Below are positions 23,203 to 33,305 of a stretch of 64,000 nucleotides of DNA, one piece after another. Positions within the stretch are counted from its first letter, which is position 1; the number at the start of each line of letters is the position of its first letter. The stretch is from Anaeramoeba ignava (Eukaryota; Metamonada; Anaeramoebidae): assembly GCA_028826165.1 (NCBI GenBank), contig JAPDFW010000125.1, forward strand, positions 654,001 through 718,000. Reading direction: 5' to 3'. A program made the position numbers and the translations under genes. The notes below the pieces were generated by a model. The model ran no database searches. It had not been told where the DNA came from and saw nothing but the letters and a program-made list of their open reading frames with translations.

Positions 23203-24993
23203 ATGAATGAAATTTTATTTTTTGGTTTAAATGAAGCACCAAAACTTTTCGAAAATGAACCAGATTCAATAACAAAACCAATTCAATTTAAATTTGAAAA
23301 TGAAAATGAAAATGAAAATGAAAATCAAATTAAACAAATTTCAACAACTAAACTTTCATTAATGATACTTTTTAAAAATGGAAAAGCAATAGAATATTCA
23401 AATGGAAAAGATTCAAAACAAAATCCTTCAAAAATCCAAATTGAAAATATTCAAAAAATTTCTACTGGAAAAAATGTTGAAGTTATTTTAACAATAGAAG
23501 GAAATGTATTTGCAAAAGGAAGAATTATCAATCAAGAAAATCCAAAAGAATTTATCAATATTTCATCATTAATTGAAGATACAAATGATAGAGTAATTCA
23601 AGATGTTGTTTGCGGAGAAAGTTCAATTTACTTATTAACTTCAAATCAAAATGCTTATGGAATTGGTTCTAATCAAGATTTCCAACTTGGTTTTGATTCT
23701 AACACACTTGAAAATACACAAAAACCAATTTTAATGATGAAAAATGTTTCTAAAATATTTTCAGGAAATGAATCAACTTCTGTTTTTATTTTAAATTCAA
23801 ATCAAGAATTATTTGGATGTGGCTATAATTTTTCCGGATCACTTGGATTAGGAAAATCAATAGAAGAAACAAGAATCAATAAATTAACCAAAATCCAAAA
23901 TATTCCAAAAGGTAAAATAATTGATATTCAATCTGGAGGCTTTAATTCAATAATGTTGATTGAAAATGAAAATGAAAATGAAAATGAAAATCCAAAAAGA
24001 AAACTTTATTCATGTGGAAGTCGAAACTATAATGGGCATGGTGAAAACACTTGTGAATTTACTGAAATTAAATCATCTTTATTTGAAAATGATGATAATA
24101 TTCTTGATTTTTCTGTTGGATATTTTCATACTTTGATTTTAACTTCCAAACCAAAATTAATTGGATTTGGAAGTAATGCTTATTATCAATTAGGACCTAA
24201 AGATACACCAACAGTTTTCAAAAAAACTCCAACTTTAATTGAATTTCCTAAATTAAGATTTAATGAAAATATTTCCAATTATCATGTTTATTGTGGAAAT
24301 TCCAATTCATTTCTTTATTATTCTCCTCCTTCTTTTTCCAATCTTGAAGAAGATTTGATAAAACTATTTAGAAGAAAAGAATTTTGTAATATCTCATTTA
24401 AAACAGAAAATGGAGAAATAATTGAAGCTCATAAATTAATATTAAAATATAGATTAAATCAAAATGAAAATGAAAATGAAAATGAAAAACTTAAAGAAAT
24501 TATTTCAACAAAATCAATTAAAGAATCAAATCAAATATTTGAAATGATTTATTCAAACAGAATTATAAATCCAAAATTATATTCTGAAATTAAAGAAATT
24601 ATAAATTTAAATGAAAAAATTGAAGAAACAATGAAAAGAATTTATTTAAATGAAAATGAAAATGAAAATGAAAAAGATTTTATAATTGAAAGAAAAGAAA
24701 AACAATATAAATTCCCTAAATTAATATTAATAATGAGAAGTGAATTATATCGAGGAATGTTTTTATCTGTAACAGAAGATAAATCAAATAAAGTTACAGA
24801 TTATAGTGAATTAAGTAATAAATCATTTCAAATATTAGAATATTGGATTTATTCAAATCAAATTAAAGAAGGAATTCAAATTACAAACGATATAATTGAT
24901 GAAATTGAAACAGGAATTGATTATTTTCAATTAAATCAAACAAATCCAAATTTATTTGATTTATTAATTAACAAATTTAATAATCAAAATTAA
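23203..24993 (+). CDS. RCC1-propeller double-BTB protein, copy 2
   Basis: 596 aa. The N-terminal half is almost the same as copy 3 (ENEPDSITKP, STTKLSLMILFKNGKA, VVCGESSIYLL, GCGYNFSGSLG), marking a recent pair. It differs in the third and fourth blades: SRNYNGHGENTCEF and GPKDTPTVFKKTPTLIEFP, a loop shared with copies 8, 10 and 11. BTB1 has a four-EN insert after KYRLNQ, and the run before BTB2 is extended by ENENEN. It ends NKFNNQN followed by stop, with the hexamer array continuing past it. No CaaX. Confidence 0.9.
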   Translation: MNEILFFGLNEAPKLFENEPDSITKPIQFKFENENENENENQIKQISTTKLSLMILFKNGKAIEYSNGKDSKQNPSKIQIENIQKISTGKNVEVILTIEGNVFAKGRIINQENPKEFINISSLIEDTNDRVIQDVVCGESSIYLLTSNQNAYGIGSNQDFQLGFDSNTLENTQKPILMMKNVSKIFSGNESTSVFILNSNQELFGCGYNFSGSLGLGKSIEETRINKLTKIQNIPKGKIIDIQSGGFNSIMLIENENENENENPKRKLYSCGSRNYNGHGENTCEFTEIKSSLFENDDNILDFSVGYFHTLILTSKPKLIGFGSNAYYQLGPKDTPTVFKKTPTLIEFPKLRFNENISNYHVYCGNSNSFLYYSPPSFSNLEEDLIKLFRRKEFCNISFKTENGEIIEAHKLILKYRLNQNENENENEKLKEIISTKSIKESNQIFEMIYSNRIINPKLYSEIKEIINLNEKIEETMKRIYLNENENENEKDFIIERKEKQYKFPKLILIMRSELYRGMFLSVTEDKSNKVTDYSELSNKSFQILEYWIYSNQIKEGIQITNDIIDEIETGIDYFQLNQTNPNLFDLLINKFNNQN

Positions 24994-25192
24994 AATTAAA
25001 ATCAAAATTAAAATTAAAATTAAAATTAAAATTAAAATTAAAATTAAAATTAAAATTAAAATGAAAATCAAAATTAAAATCAAAATCAAAATTAAAATTA
25101 AAATTAAAATTAAAATCAAAATTAAAATCAAAATTAAAATTAAAAATTAAAATTAAAATTAAAATCAAAATTTAAAATTAAAATTAAAATTA
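24994..25192. repeat. AAATTA/AAATCA hexamer spacer
   Basis: Mixed AATTAA and AATCAA hexamers directly continue the NNQN coding end of copy 2, then give way to the T-rich element before copy 3. Confidence 0.85.
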
Positions 25193-25218
25193 TTTTTTTC
25201 ATTTTTTTCTTTTCAAAA

Positions 25219-26994
25219 ATGAATGAAATTTTATTTTTTGGTTTAAATCAATATCCAAAACTTTTCGAAAATGAACCAGATTCAATAACAAAACCAATTC
25301 AATTTAAATTTGAAAATGAAAATGAAAATGAAAATGAAAATCAAATTAAACAAATTTCAACAACTAAACTTTCATTAATGATACTTTTTAAAAATGGAAA
25401 AGCAATAAAATATTCAAATGGAAAAGATTCAAAACAAAAGCTTGAAAAAATCCAAATTGAAAATATTCAAAAAATTTCTACTGGAAAAAATGTTGAAGTT
25501 ATTTTAACAATAGAAGGAAATGTATTTGCCAAAGGATATGATATCAATCAAGAAAATCCAAATGAATTTATCAATATTTCATCATTAATTGAAGATACAA
25601 ATGATAGAATAATTCAAGATGTTGTTTGCGGAGAAAGTTCAATTTACTTATTAACTTCAAATCAAAATGCTTATGGAATTGGCTCAAATCAAGATGCTCA
25701 ACTTGGTTTTGATTCTAACACACTTGAAAATACACAAAAACCAATTTTAATGATGAAAAATGTTTCTAAAATATTTTCAGGAAATGAATCAACTTCTGTT
25801 TTTCTTTTAAATTCAAATCAAGAATTATTTGGATGTGGCTATAATTTTTCCGGATCACTTGGATTAGGAAAATCAATAGAAGAAACAAAAATCAATAAAT
25901 TAACCAAAATACAAAATATTCCAAAAGGTAAAATAATTGATATTCAATCTGGATGGTATCATTCAATAATGTTGATTGAAAATGAAAATGAAAATGAAAA
26001 TCCAAAAAGAAAACTTTATTCATGTGGATATTCTTCATATAATGGACTTGGCAAAAATGAAAATACTAATGAATTTACTGAAATCAAATCATATTTATTT
26101 GAAAATGATGATAATATTCTTGATTTTTCTGTTGGATATATTCATACTTTGATTTTAACATCAAAAGGGAAATTAATTTCATTTGGTGCTAATTATTATG
26201 GTGAATTAGGAACTGGAAATACAAATATTCAATATTCTCCAATTCAAATTGAACTTCCTAAATTAAGATTTAATGAAAATATTTCTAATTATCATATTTC
26301 TTGTGGAAATTCCAAATCATTTCTTTATTATTCTCCTCTTTCTTTTTCCAATCTTGAAGAAGATTTGATAAAATTATTTAAAAGAAAAGAATTTTGTAAT
26401 ATCTCATTTAAAACAGAAAATGGAGAAATAATTGAAGCTCATAAATTAATATTGAAATATAGATTAAATCAAAATGAAAATGAAAATCAAATTGAAAAAC
26501 TTCAAGAAATTATTTCAAGAAAATCAATTAAAGAATCAAATCAAATATTTGAAATGATTTATTCAAACAATTCCAAAATAAATACAAAGTTATATTCTGA
26601 AATTAAAGAAATTATAAATTCAAATGAAAAAATTGAAGAAACAATGAAAAGAATTTATTTAAATGAAAATGAAAATGATTTTATTATTGAAAGAAAAGAA
26701 AAACAATATAAATTTCCAAAATTAATATTAATAATGAGAAGTGAATTATATCGAGGAATGTTTTTATCTGTAACTGAAGATAAATCAAATAAAGTTACAG
26801 ATTATAGTGAATTAAGTAATAAATCATTTCAAATATTTGAATATTGGATTTATTCAAATCAAATTAAAGATGATATTGAAATTACACAAGAAATTATTAA
26901 TGAAATAGAAATTGGAATTGATTATTTTCAATTAAATCAAACAAATCCAAATTTATTTGATTTATTAATTAACAAATTTAATAATCAAAATTAA
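25219..26994 (+). CDS. RCC1-propeller double-BTB protein, copy 3
   Basis: 591 aa, used as the reference for domain positions: blades at about 151-166 (YGIGSNQDAQLGF), 203-218 (LFGCGYNFSGSLGLG), 266-280 and 319-333 (ISFGANYYGELGTG); BTB1 380-450; BTB2 487-590. It is a mosaic: the first 250 residues match copy 2, while from SGWYHS onward (YNGLGKNENTNEF, VGYIHTLILT, LISFGANY) it matches copy 4. It ends NKFNNQN with no CaaX. Confidence 0.9.
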   Translation: MNEILFFGLNQYPKLFENEPDSITKPIQFKFENENENENENQIKQISTTKLSLMILFKNGKAIKYSNGKDSKQKLEKIQIENIQKISTGKNVEVILTIEGNVFAKGYDINQENPNEFINISSLIEDTNDRIIQDVVCGESSIYLLTSNQNAYGIGSNQDAQLGFDSNTLENTQKPILMMKNVSKIFSGNESTSVFLLNSNQELFGCGYNFSGSLGLGKSIEETKINKLTKIQNIPKGKIIDIQSGWYHSIMLIENENENENPKRKLYSCGYSSYNGLGKNENTNEFTEIKSYLFENDDNILDFSVGYIHTLILTSKGKLISFGANYYGELGTGNTNIQYSPIQIELPKLRFNENISNYHISCGNSKSFLYYSPLSFSNLEEDLIKLFKRKEFCNISFKTENGEIIEAHKLILKYRLNQNENENQIEKLQEIISRKSIKESNQIFEMIYSNNSKINTKLYSEIKEIINSNEKIEETMKRIYLNENENDFIIERKEKQYKFPKLILIMRSELYRGMFLSVTEDKSNKVTDYSELSNKSFQIFEYWIYSNQIKDDIEITQEIINEIEIGIDYFQLNQTNPNLFDLLINKFNNQN

Positions 26995-27112
26995 AATTAA
27001 AATTAAAATCAAAATCAAAATCAAAATTAAAATTAAAATCAAAATTAAAATTAAAATTAAATTTGCCATCATGAAAAAAAAAATTATTTTTTTCATTTTT
27101 TTCTTTTCAAAA

Positions 27113-28909
27113 ATGAATGAAATTTTATTTTTTGGTGCAAATAAATATCCAAAACTTTTCCAAAATGAAACAGAAGAAATAATAAAACCAATTCAATTTA
27201 AATTTGAAAATGAAAATGAAAATGAAAATGAAAATGAAAATGAAAATGAAAATGAAAATGAAAAACAAATTAAACAAATTTCATCAACTTATTTTTCAAC
27301 GATTTTCCTTTTCAAAAATGGAAAAGCAATAGAATATTTAAGTGAACAAAATTCAAATCAAAATCTTGAAAAAATCCAAATTGAAAATATTCAAAAAATT
27401 TCTACTGGAAAAAATGTTGAAGCTATTTTAACAAAAGAAGGAAATGTATTTACCAAAGGAGAAGATATTAATACAAAAAATCCAAATGAATTTATCAATA
27501 TTTCATCATTAATTGAAGATACAAATGATAGAATAATTGAAGATATTGTTTCTGGATACACTACAATTTACTTATTAACTTCAAATCAAAATGCTTACGG
27601 AATTGGCTCAAATCAATATGGTCAACTTGGTTTTGATTCTAACACACTTGAAAAAACAGAAAAACCAATTTTAATGATGAAAAATGTTTCTAAAATATTT
27701 TCAGGAATTTCTTCAGCTCATATTTTTCTTTTAAATTCAAATCAAGAATTATTTGGATGTGGATATAATTACTATGAACAACTTGGATTAGGAGAATCAA
27801 GAAAAAAAGAAACAAAAATCAAAAAATTAACCAAAATCCAAAATATTCCAAAAGGCAAAATAATTGATATTCAATCTGGATGGTATCATTCAATAATGTT
27901 GATTGAAAATGAAGATGAAAATCCAAAAAGAAAACTTTATTCATGTGGAAGTCGAAACTATAATGGACTTGGCAAAAATGAAGATACTAATGAATTTACT
28001 GAAATCAAATCATATTTATTTGAAAATGATGATAATATTCTTGATTTTTCTGTTGGATATATTCATACTTTGATTTTAACAACTAAAGGGAAATTAATTT
28101 CATTTGGTGCTAATTATTTTGGTCAATTAGGAACTGGAGATACAAATTATCAATCAATTCCAATTAAAATTGAACTTCCTAAATTAAGATTTAATGAAAA
28201 TATCTCTAATTATCATATTTATTGTGGAAATTCCAAATCATTTCTTTATTATTCTTCTCCTTCTTTTTCCAATCTTGAAGAAGATTTGATAAAATTATTT
28301 AGAAGAAAAGAATTTTGTAATATCTCATTTAAAACCGAAAATGGAGAAATAATTGAAGCTCATAAATTAATATTAAAATATAGATTAAATCAAAATCAAA
28401 ATGAAATTGAAAAACTTCAAGAAATTATTTCAAAAAAATCAATTAAAGAATCAAATCAAATATTTGAAATGATTTATTCAAACAATTCCAAAATAAATCA
28501 AAAATTATATTCTGAAATTAAAGAAATTATAAATTCAAATGAAAAAATTGAAGAAACAATGAAAAGAATTTATTTAAATGAAAATGAAAATGAAAAAGAT
28601 TTTATAATTGAAAGAAAAGAAAAACAATATAAATTTCCAAAATTAATATTAATAATGAGAAGTGAATTATATCGAGGAATGTTTTTATCTGTAACTGAAG
28701 ATACTTCTAATAAAGTTACAGATTATAGTGAATTAAGTAATAAATCATTTCAAATATTTGAATATTGGATTTATTCAAATCAAATTAAAGAAGGAATTCA
28801 AATTACACAAGAAATAATTGATGAAATTCAAATTGGAATTGATTATTTTCAATTAAATCAAACAAATCCAAATTTATTTGATTTATTAATTAACAAATTT
28901 AATAATTAA
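27113..28909 (+). CDS. RCC1-propeller double-BTB protein, copy 4
   Basis: 598 aa from MNEILFFGANKYP; an upstream in-frame Met at 27071 would add a Phe-rich leader translated from the promoter tract, so the inner Met is chosen. About nine EN units follow PIQFKF. Variable blade residues are SGYTTIYLL, GSNQYGQLGF, SGISSAHIFLL, GYNYYEQLG and SGWYHS. The last 800 bp (from about 28102) are nearly identical to copy 5. It ends NKFNN. Confidence 0.9.
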   Translation: MNEILFFGANKYPKLFQNETEEIIKPIQFKFENENENENENENENENENEKQIKQISSTYFSTIFLFKNGKAIEYLSEQNSNQNLEKIQIENIQKISTGKNVEAILTKEGNVFTKGEDINTKNPNEFINISSLIEDTNDRIIEDIVSGYTTIYLLTSNQNAYGIGSNQYGQLGFDSNTLEKTEKPILMMKNVSKIFSGISSAHIFLLNSNQELFGCGYNYYEQLGLGESRKKETKIKKLTKIQNIPKGKIIDIQSGWYHSIMLIENEDENPKRKLYSCGSRNYNGLGKNEDTNEFTEIKSYLFENDDNILDFSVGYIHTLILTTKGKLISFGANYFGQLGTGDTNYQSIPIKIELPKLRFNENISNYHIYCGNSKSFLYYSSPSFSNLEEDLIKLFRRKEFCNISFKTENGEIIEAHKLILKYRLNQNQNEIEKLQEIISKKSIKESNQIFEMIYSNNSKINQKLYSEIKEIINSNEKIEETMKRIYLNENENEKDFIIERKEKQYKFPKLILIMRSELYRGMFLSVTEDTSNKVTDYSELSNKSFQIFEYWIYSNQIKEGIQITQEIIDEIQIGIDYFQLNQTNPNLFDLLINKFNN

Positions 28910-29098
28910 AATTAAAATTAAAATTAAAATTAAAATTAAAATTAAAATTAAAATTAAAATTCCAAAATTAAAATTAAAATTCCAAAATTCAAATTAAAAT
29001 TAAAATTAAAATTAAATTTAAAATTAAAATTAAAATTCCAAAATTAAAATTCAGAAGCACTAAAATCAAAAACCAAAAAGAAAAAAATTATTTTTTTT
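28910..29098. repeat. Hexamer spacer with a shared non-repeat tag
   Basis: AAATTA array with AATTCC interruptions, then a unique-looking string CAGAAGCACTAAAATCAAAA near 29052. The same string recurs upstream of copy 6 (near 31233), so spacer sequence was duplicated along with genes. Confidence 0.75.
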
Positions 29099-29128
29099 TT
29101 CATTTTTTTCATTTTTTTCTTTTCAAAA

Positions 29129-30955
29129 ATGAATGATTGTTTATTTTTTGGTGAAAATGAATATCCAAAACTTTTCAAGAATAAACCAAATTCAATAATA
29201 AAACCAATTCAATTTAAATTTGAAAATGAAAATGAAAATGAAAATGAAAATGAAAATGAAAATGAAAATGAAAATGAAAATGAAAATGAAAATGAAAATG
29301 AAAAGCAAATTAAACAAATTTCAACAAGTTATTTTTCAACAATTTTCCTTTTCAAAAATGGAAAAGCAATAGAATATTTAAGAGAAAATGATTCAAATCA
29401 AAATCCTAAAAAAATCCAAATTGAAGAAAATATTCAAAAAGTAACTGTTGGTGTTCGAAATGAAGCTATTTTAACAAAAGAAGGAAATGTATTTGCCAAA
29501 GGAAAAGATATTAATACAAAAAATCCAGATGAATTTATCAATATTTCATCATTAATTGAAGATACAAATGATAGAATAATTCAAGATATTGTTTCTGGAG
29601 CCAACTCAATTTATTTATTAACTTCAAATCAAAATGCTTACGGAATTGGTTCAAATAGTTTGTACCAACTTGGTTTAGATTCTAACACACTTGAAAAAAC
29701 AGAAAAACCAATTTTAATGATGAAAAATGTTTCTAAAATATTTTCAGGAAATTGTTCAAATCATGTTTTTCTTTTAAATTCAAATCAAGAATTATTTGGA
29801 TGTGGTTGGAATGAATATGGTAAAATTGCATTAGGAGAATCAAAAAAAGATGAAATCATCCAAAAATTAACCAAAATCCAAAATATTCCAAAAGGCAAAA
29901 TAATTGATATTCAATGTGGATATTCTCATTCAATAATGTTGATTGAAAATGAAAATGAAAATGAAAATCCAAAAAGAAAACTTTATTCATGTGGAGATAA
30001 TGAATATAATGGGTTTGGCAAAGATACTTATGAATTTACAGAAATCAAATCATCTTTATTTGAAAATGATGATAATATTCTTGATTTTTCTGTTGGATTT
30101 GATTATACTTTGATTTTAACATCTAATTCAAAATTAATAGGATTTGGTGCTAATTATTTTGGTCAATTAGGAACTGGAGATACAAATTATCAATCAATTC
30201 CAATTAAAATTGAACTTCCTAAATTAAGATTTAATGAAGAAATCTCTAATTATCATATTTATTGTGGAAATTCCAAATCATTTCTTTATTATTCTTCTCC
30301 TTCTTTTTCCAATCTTGAAGAAGATTTGATAAAATTATTTAGAAGAAAAGAATTTTGTAATATCTCATTTAAAACCGAAAATGGAGAAATAATTGAAGCT
30401 CATAAATTAATATTAAAATATAGATTAAATCAAAATCAAAATGAAATTGAAAAACTTCAAGAAATTATTTCAAAAAAATCAATTAAAGAATCAAATCAAA
30501 TATTTGAAATGATTTATTCAAACAATTCCAAAATAAATCAAAAATTATATTCTGAAATTAAAGAAATTATAAATTCAAATGAAAAACTTGAAGAAACAAT
30601 GAAAAGAATTTATTTAAATGAAAATGAAAATGAAAAAGATTTTATAATTGAAAGAAAAGAAAAACAATATAAATTTCCAAAATTAATATTAATAATGAGA
30701 AGTGAATTATATCGAGGAATGTTTTTATCTGTAAATGAAGATAAATCTAATAAAGTTACAGATTATAGTGAATTAAGTAATAAATCATTTCAAATATTTG
30801 AATATTGGATTTATTCAAATCAAATTAAAGAAGGAATTCAAATTACACAAGAAATAATTGAAGAAATTCAAATTGGAATTGATTATTTTCAATTAAATCA
30901 AACAAATCCAAATTTATTTGATTTATTAATTAACAAATTTAATAATCAAAATTAA
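29129..30955 (+). CDS. RCC1-propeller double-BTB protein, copy 5
   Basis: 608 aa, starting MNDCLFFGENEYP. It has the longest N-terminal EN tract of the array, thirteen GAAAAT units at 29222-29299. The N-terminal propeller pairs with copy 9 (GSNSLYQLG, GCGWNEYGKIALGES, VGFDYTLILTSNSK), including the unusual GKIA in place of GQLG. From about 30142 to the end it is copy-4 sequence with only about ten differences. It ends NKFNNQN. Confidence 0.9.
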   Translation: MNDCLFFGENEYPKLFKNKPNSIIKPIQFKFENENENENENENENENENENENENENEKQIKQISTSYFSTIFLFKNGKAIEYLRENDSNQNPKKIQIEENIQKVTVGVRNEAILTKEGNVFAKGKDINTKNPDEFINISSLIEDTNDRIIQDIVSGANSIYLLTSNQNAYGIGSNSLYQLGLDSNTLEKTEKPILMMKNVSKIFSGNCSNHVFLLNSNQELFGCGWNEYGKIALGESKKDEIIQKLTKIQNIPKGKIIDIQCGYSHSIMLIENENENENPKRKLYSCGDNEYNGFGKDTYEFTEIKSSLFENDDNILDFSVGFDYTLILTSNSKLIGFGANYFGQLGTGDTNYQSIPIKIELPKLRFNEEISNYHIYCGNSKSFLYYSSPSFSNLEEDLIKLFRRKEFCNISFKTENGEIIEAHKLILKYRLNQNQNEIEKLQEIISKKSIKESNQIFEMIYSNNSKINQKLYSEIKEIINSNEKLEETMKRIYLNENENEKDFIIERKEKQYKFPKLILIMRSELYRGMFLSVNEDKSNKVTDYSELSNKSFQIFEYWIYSNQIKEGIQITQEIIEEIQIGIDYFQLNQTNPNLFDLLINKFNNQN

Positions 30956-31290
30956 AATTAAAATTAAAATCAAAATTAAAATTAAAATCAAAATTAAAAT
31001 TAAAATTAAAATCAAAATTAAATTTAAAATTAAAATAAAAATTAAAATTAAAATTAAAATTAAAAATTAAAATTAAAATTAAAAATAAAATTAAAAATCA
31101 AAATTAAAATTAAAATTAAAATTAAAATTAATAATCAAAATTAAAATTAAAATTAAAATTAAAATTAAAATTAAAAATTAAATTTAAAATCAAAATTAAA
31201 ATTCATTTATGAAATTAAAATTCCAAAATTAAAATTCAGAAGCACTAAAATCAAAATCCAAAAAGAAAAAAATTATTTTTTTTTTCATTT
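30956..31290. repeat. Hexamer spacer downstream of copy 5
   Basis: About 270 bp of AATTAA/AATCAA hexamers with ATTCATTTATGAAATT, then the CAGAAGCACTAAAATC tag and a T-rich run leading to copy 6. No gene seen. Confidence 0.8.
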
Positions 31291-31323
31291 TTTTTTTTCA
31301 TTTTTTAATTAAAAAAAAAGAAT

Positions 31324-33222
31324 ATGAATGAAATTTTATTTTTTGGTTCAAATCAATATCCAAAAATTTTCCAAAATGAAGAAGATAGAATAATAAAACC
31401 AACTCAATTCCAATTTTCAAATGAAATTGGAAATAAATATAAAATTAAACAAATTTCAACAAGTTATTTTTCAACAATTTTCCTTTTTGAAAATGGAATA
31501 GCAATAGAATATTTCAATGACGAATACAATCCAAATCAAAATGCTTCAATAATTGAAATTGAAAATATCCAAAAAGTAACTGTTGGTTTTGAGAATGAAG
31601 CTATTTTAACAATAGAAGGAAATGTATTTGCCAAAGGAGAAGATATTACTTCAAGAAATTCAAGACAATTTATCAATATTTCATCATTAATTGAAGATAC
31701 AAATGATAGAATAATTCAAGATATTGCTTCTGGATACAATTCAATTTACTTATTAACTTCAAATCAAAAAGTTTATGGAATTGGTTCAAATGGAAATGGT
31801 CAACTTGGTTTTGATTCTAAAACACTTGAAAAAACAGAAAAACCAATTTTAATGATGGAAAATGTTTCTAAAATATTTTCAGGAATTTCTTCAAGTTCTG
31901 TTTTTCTTTTAAATTCAAATCAAGAATTATTTTCATGTGGATTCAATTTTCATGGTCAACTTGGGTTAGGAAAAACAAGAAAACAAGCGAAAATCTATAA
32001 ATTATCAAAAGTTCTAAATATTCCAAAAGGCAAAATAATTGATATTCAATGTGGTGTTAATCATTCAATAATGTTGATTGAAAATGAAAATGAAAATGAA
32101 AGCCCAAAAAGAAAACTTTATTCATGTGGAAATTATCAATATAATGGACTTGGGAGATCTGAACAATATGTTTATGATTTTACAGAAATCAAATCATCTT
32201 TATTTGAAAATGATAATATTCTTGATTTTTCTGTTGGAACTGATCATACTTTGATTTTAACATTCAAGAATAAATTAATAGGATTTGGAAATAATTCTTC
32301 TGGTCAATTAGCAACTGAAAATACCATAAATGATCAATTAATTCCATTTCAAATTGAATTTCCTAAATTAAGATTTAATGAAGAAATCTCTAATTATCAT
32401 ATTTCTTGTGGTGCTTCAAAATCATTTCTTTATTATTCTCCTTTTTTTTCTGCTTTTTCCAATCTTGAAGAAGATTTGATAAAATTATTTAGAAGAAAAG
32501 AATTTTGCAATATTTCATTTAAAACAGAAAATGGAGAAATAATTGAAGCTCATAAATTAATATTGAAATATAGATTAAAACCAAATCAAATTAATCAACT
32601 TGAAGAAATTCTTTTACAAAAATCAATTAAAGAATCAAATCAAATATTTGAAATGATTTATTCAAACAGATCCAAAATAAATCCAAAATTATACTTAGAT
32701 ATTAAAGAAATTATTAATTCAAATGAAAAACTTGAAGAAACAATGAAAAGAATTTATTTAAATGAAAATGAAAAAGATTTTATAATTGAAAGAAAAGGAA
32801 AACAAATTAAATTTCCAAAATTAATATTAATAATGAGAAGTGAATTATATCGAGGAATGTTTTTATCTGTAAATGAAGATACTTCTAATCAAGTTACAGA
32901 TTCAAGTGGAATAAGTAATAAATCATTTCAAATATTTGAATATTGGATTTATTCAAATCAAATCAAAAAAGGAATTCAAATTACACAAGAAATTATAGGT
33001 GATATTGAAGGAGGAATTGATTATTTTCAATTAAATCAAACAAATCCAAATCTATTTGATTTATTAATGAAGGAATATAACATCCAAGAAAAAGAAAAAG
33101 AAAAAGAAAAAGAAAAAGAAAAAGAAAAAGAAAAAGAGCAAAATCAAAATCAAAATGAAAAAAGGAAAGAAAAAAAGAAAAAAAAAGAAAAAGAAAAAGG
33201 AAAGAAATGCTTTATTTTTTAA
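31324..33222 (+). CDS. RCC1-propeller double-BTB protein, copy 6, CaaX tail CFIF
   Basis: 632 aa. It forms a subfamily with copy 7: PTQFQF start, SPFFSAFSNLEED linker, KPNQINQLEEILLQKS after BTB1, and VTDSSGIS in BTB2. The EN tract is absent (SNEIGNKYKIKQ). Variable residues: SGYNSIYLL, GSNGNGQLGF, SCGFNFHGQLG, CGVNHS. After the BTB2 end (LLMKEYNIQ) a KE/EK run and KKKKKEKEK basic stretch end in KKCFIF, a CaaX-like box. The 5' flank (TTTTTTAATTAAAAAAAAAG before ATG) is shared with copy 7 and differs from other copies. Confidence 0.9.
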   Translation: MNEILFFGSNQYPKIFQNEEDRIIKPTQFQFSNEIGNKYKIKQISTSYFSTIFLFENGIAIEYFNDEYNPNQNASIIEIENIQKVTVGFENEAILTIEGNVFAKGEDITSRNSRQFINISSLIEDTNDRIIQDIASGYNSIYLLTSNQKVYGIGSNGNGQLGFDSKTLEKTEKPILMMENVSKIFSGISSSSVFLLNSNQELFSCGFNFHGQLGLGKTRKQAKIYKLSKVLNIPKGKIIDIQCGVNHSIMLIENENENESPKRKLYSCGNYQYNGLGRSEQYVYDFTEIKSSLFENDNILDFSVGTDHTLILTFKNKLIGFGNNSSGQLATENTINDQLIPFQIEFPKLRFNEEISNYHISCGASKSFLYYSPFFSAFSNLEEDLIKLFRRKEFCNISFKTENGEIIEAHKLILKYRLKPNQINQLEEILLQKSIKESNQIFEMIYSNRSKINPKLYLDIKEIINSNEKLEETMKRIYLNENEKDFIIERKGKQIKFPKLILIMRSELYRGMFLSVNEDTSNQVTDSSGISNKSFQIFEYWIYSNQIKKGIQITQEIIGDIEGGIDYFQLNQTNPNLFDLLMKEYNIQEKEKEKEKEKEKEKEKEQNQNQNEKRKEKKKKKEKEKGKKCFIF

Positions 33223-33305
33223 ATTTAAATTTAATTGAAAAATTTGAGTTTCCAAAAATCATTTTTTCATTTTTTTTTTTCATTTTTTAATTAAAAAAAA
33301 AGAAT

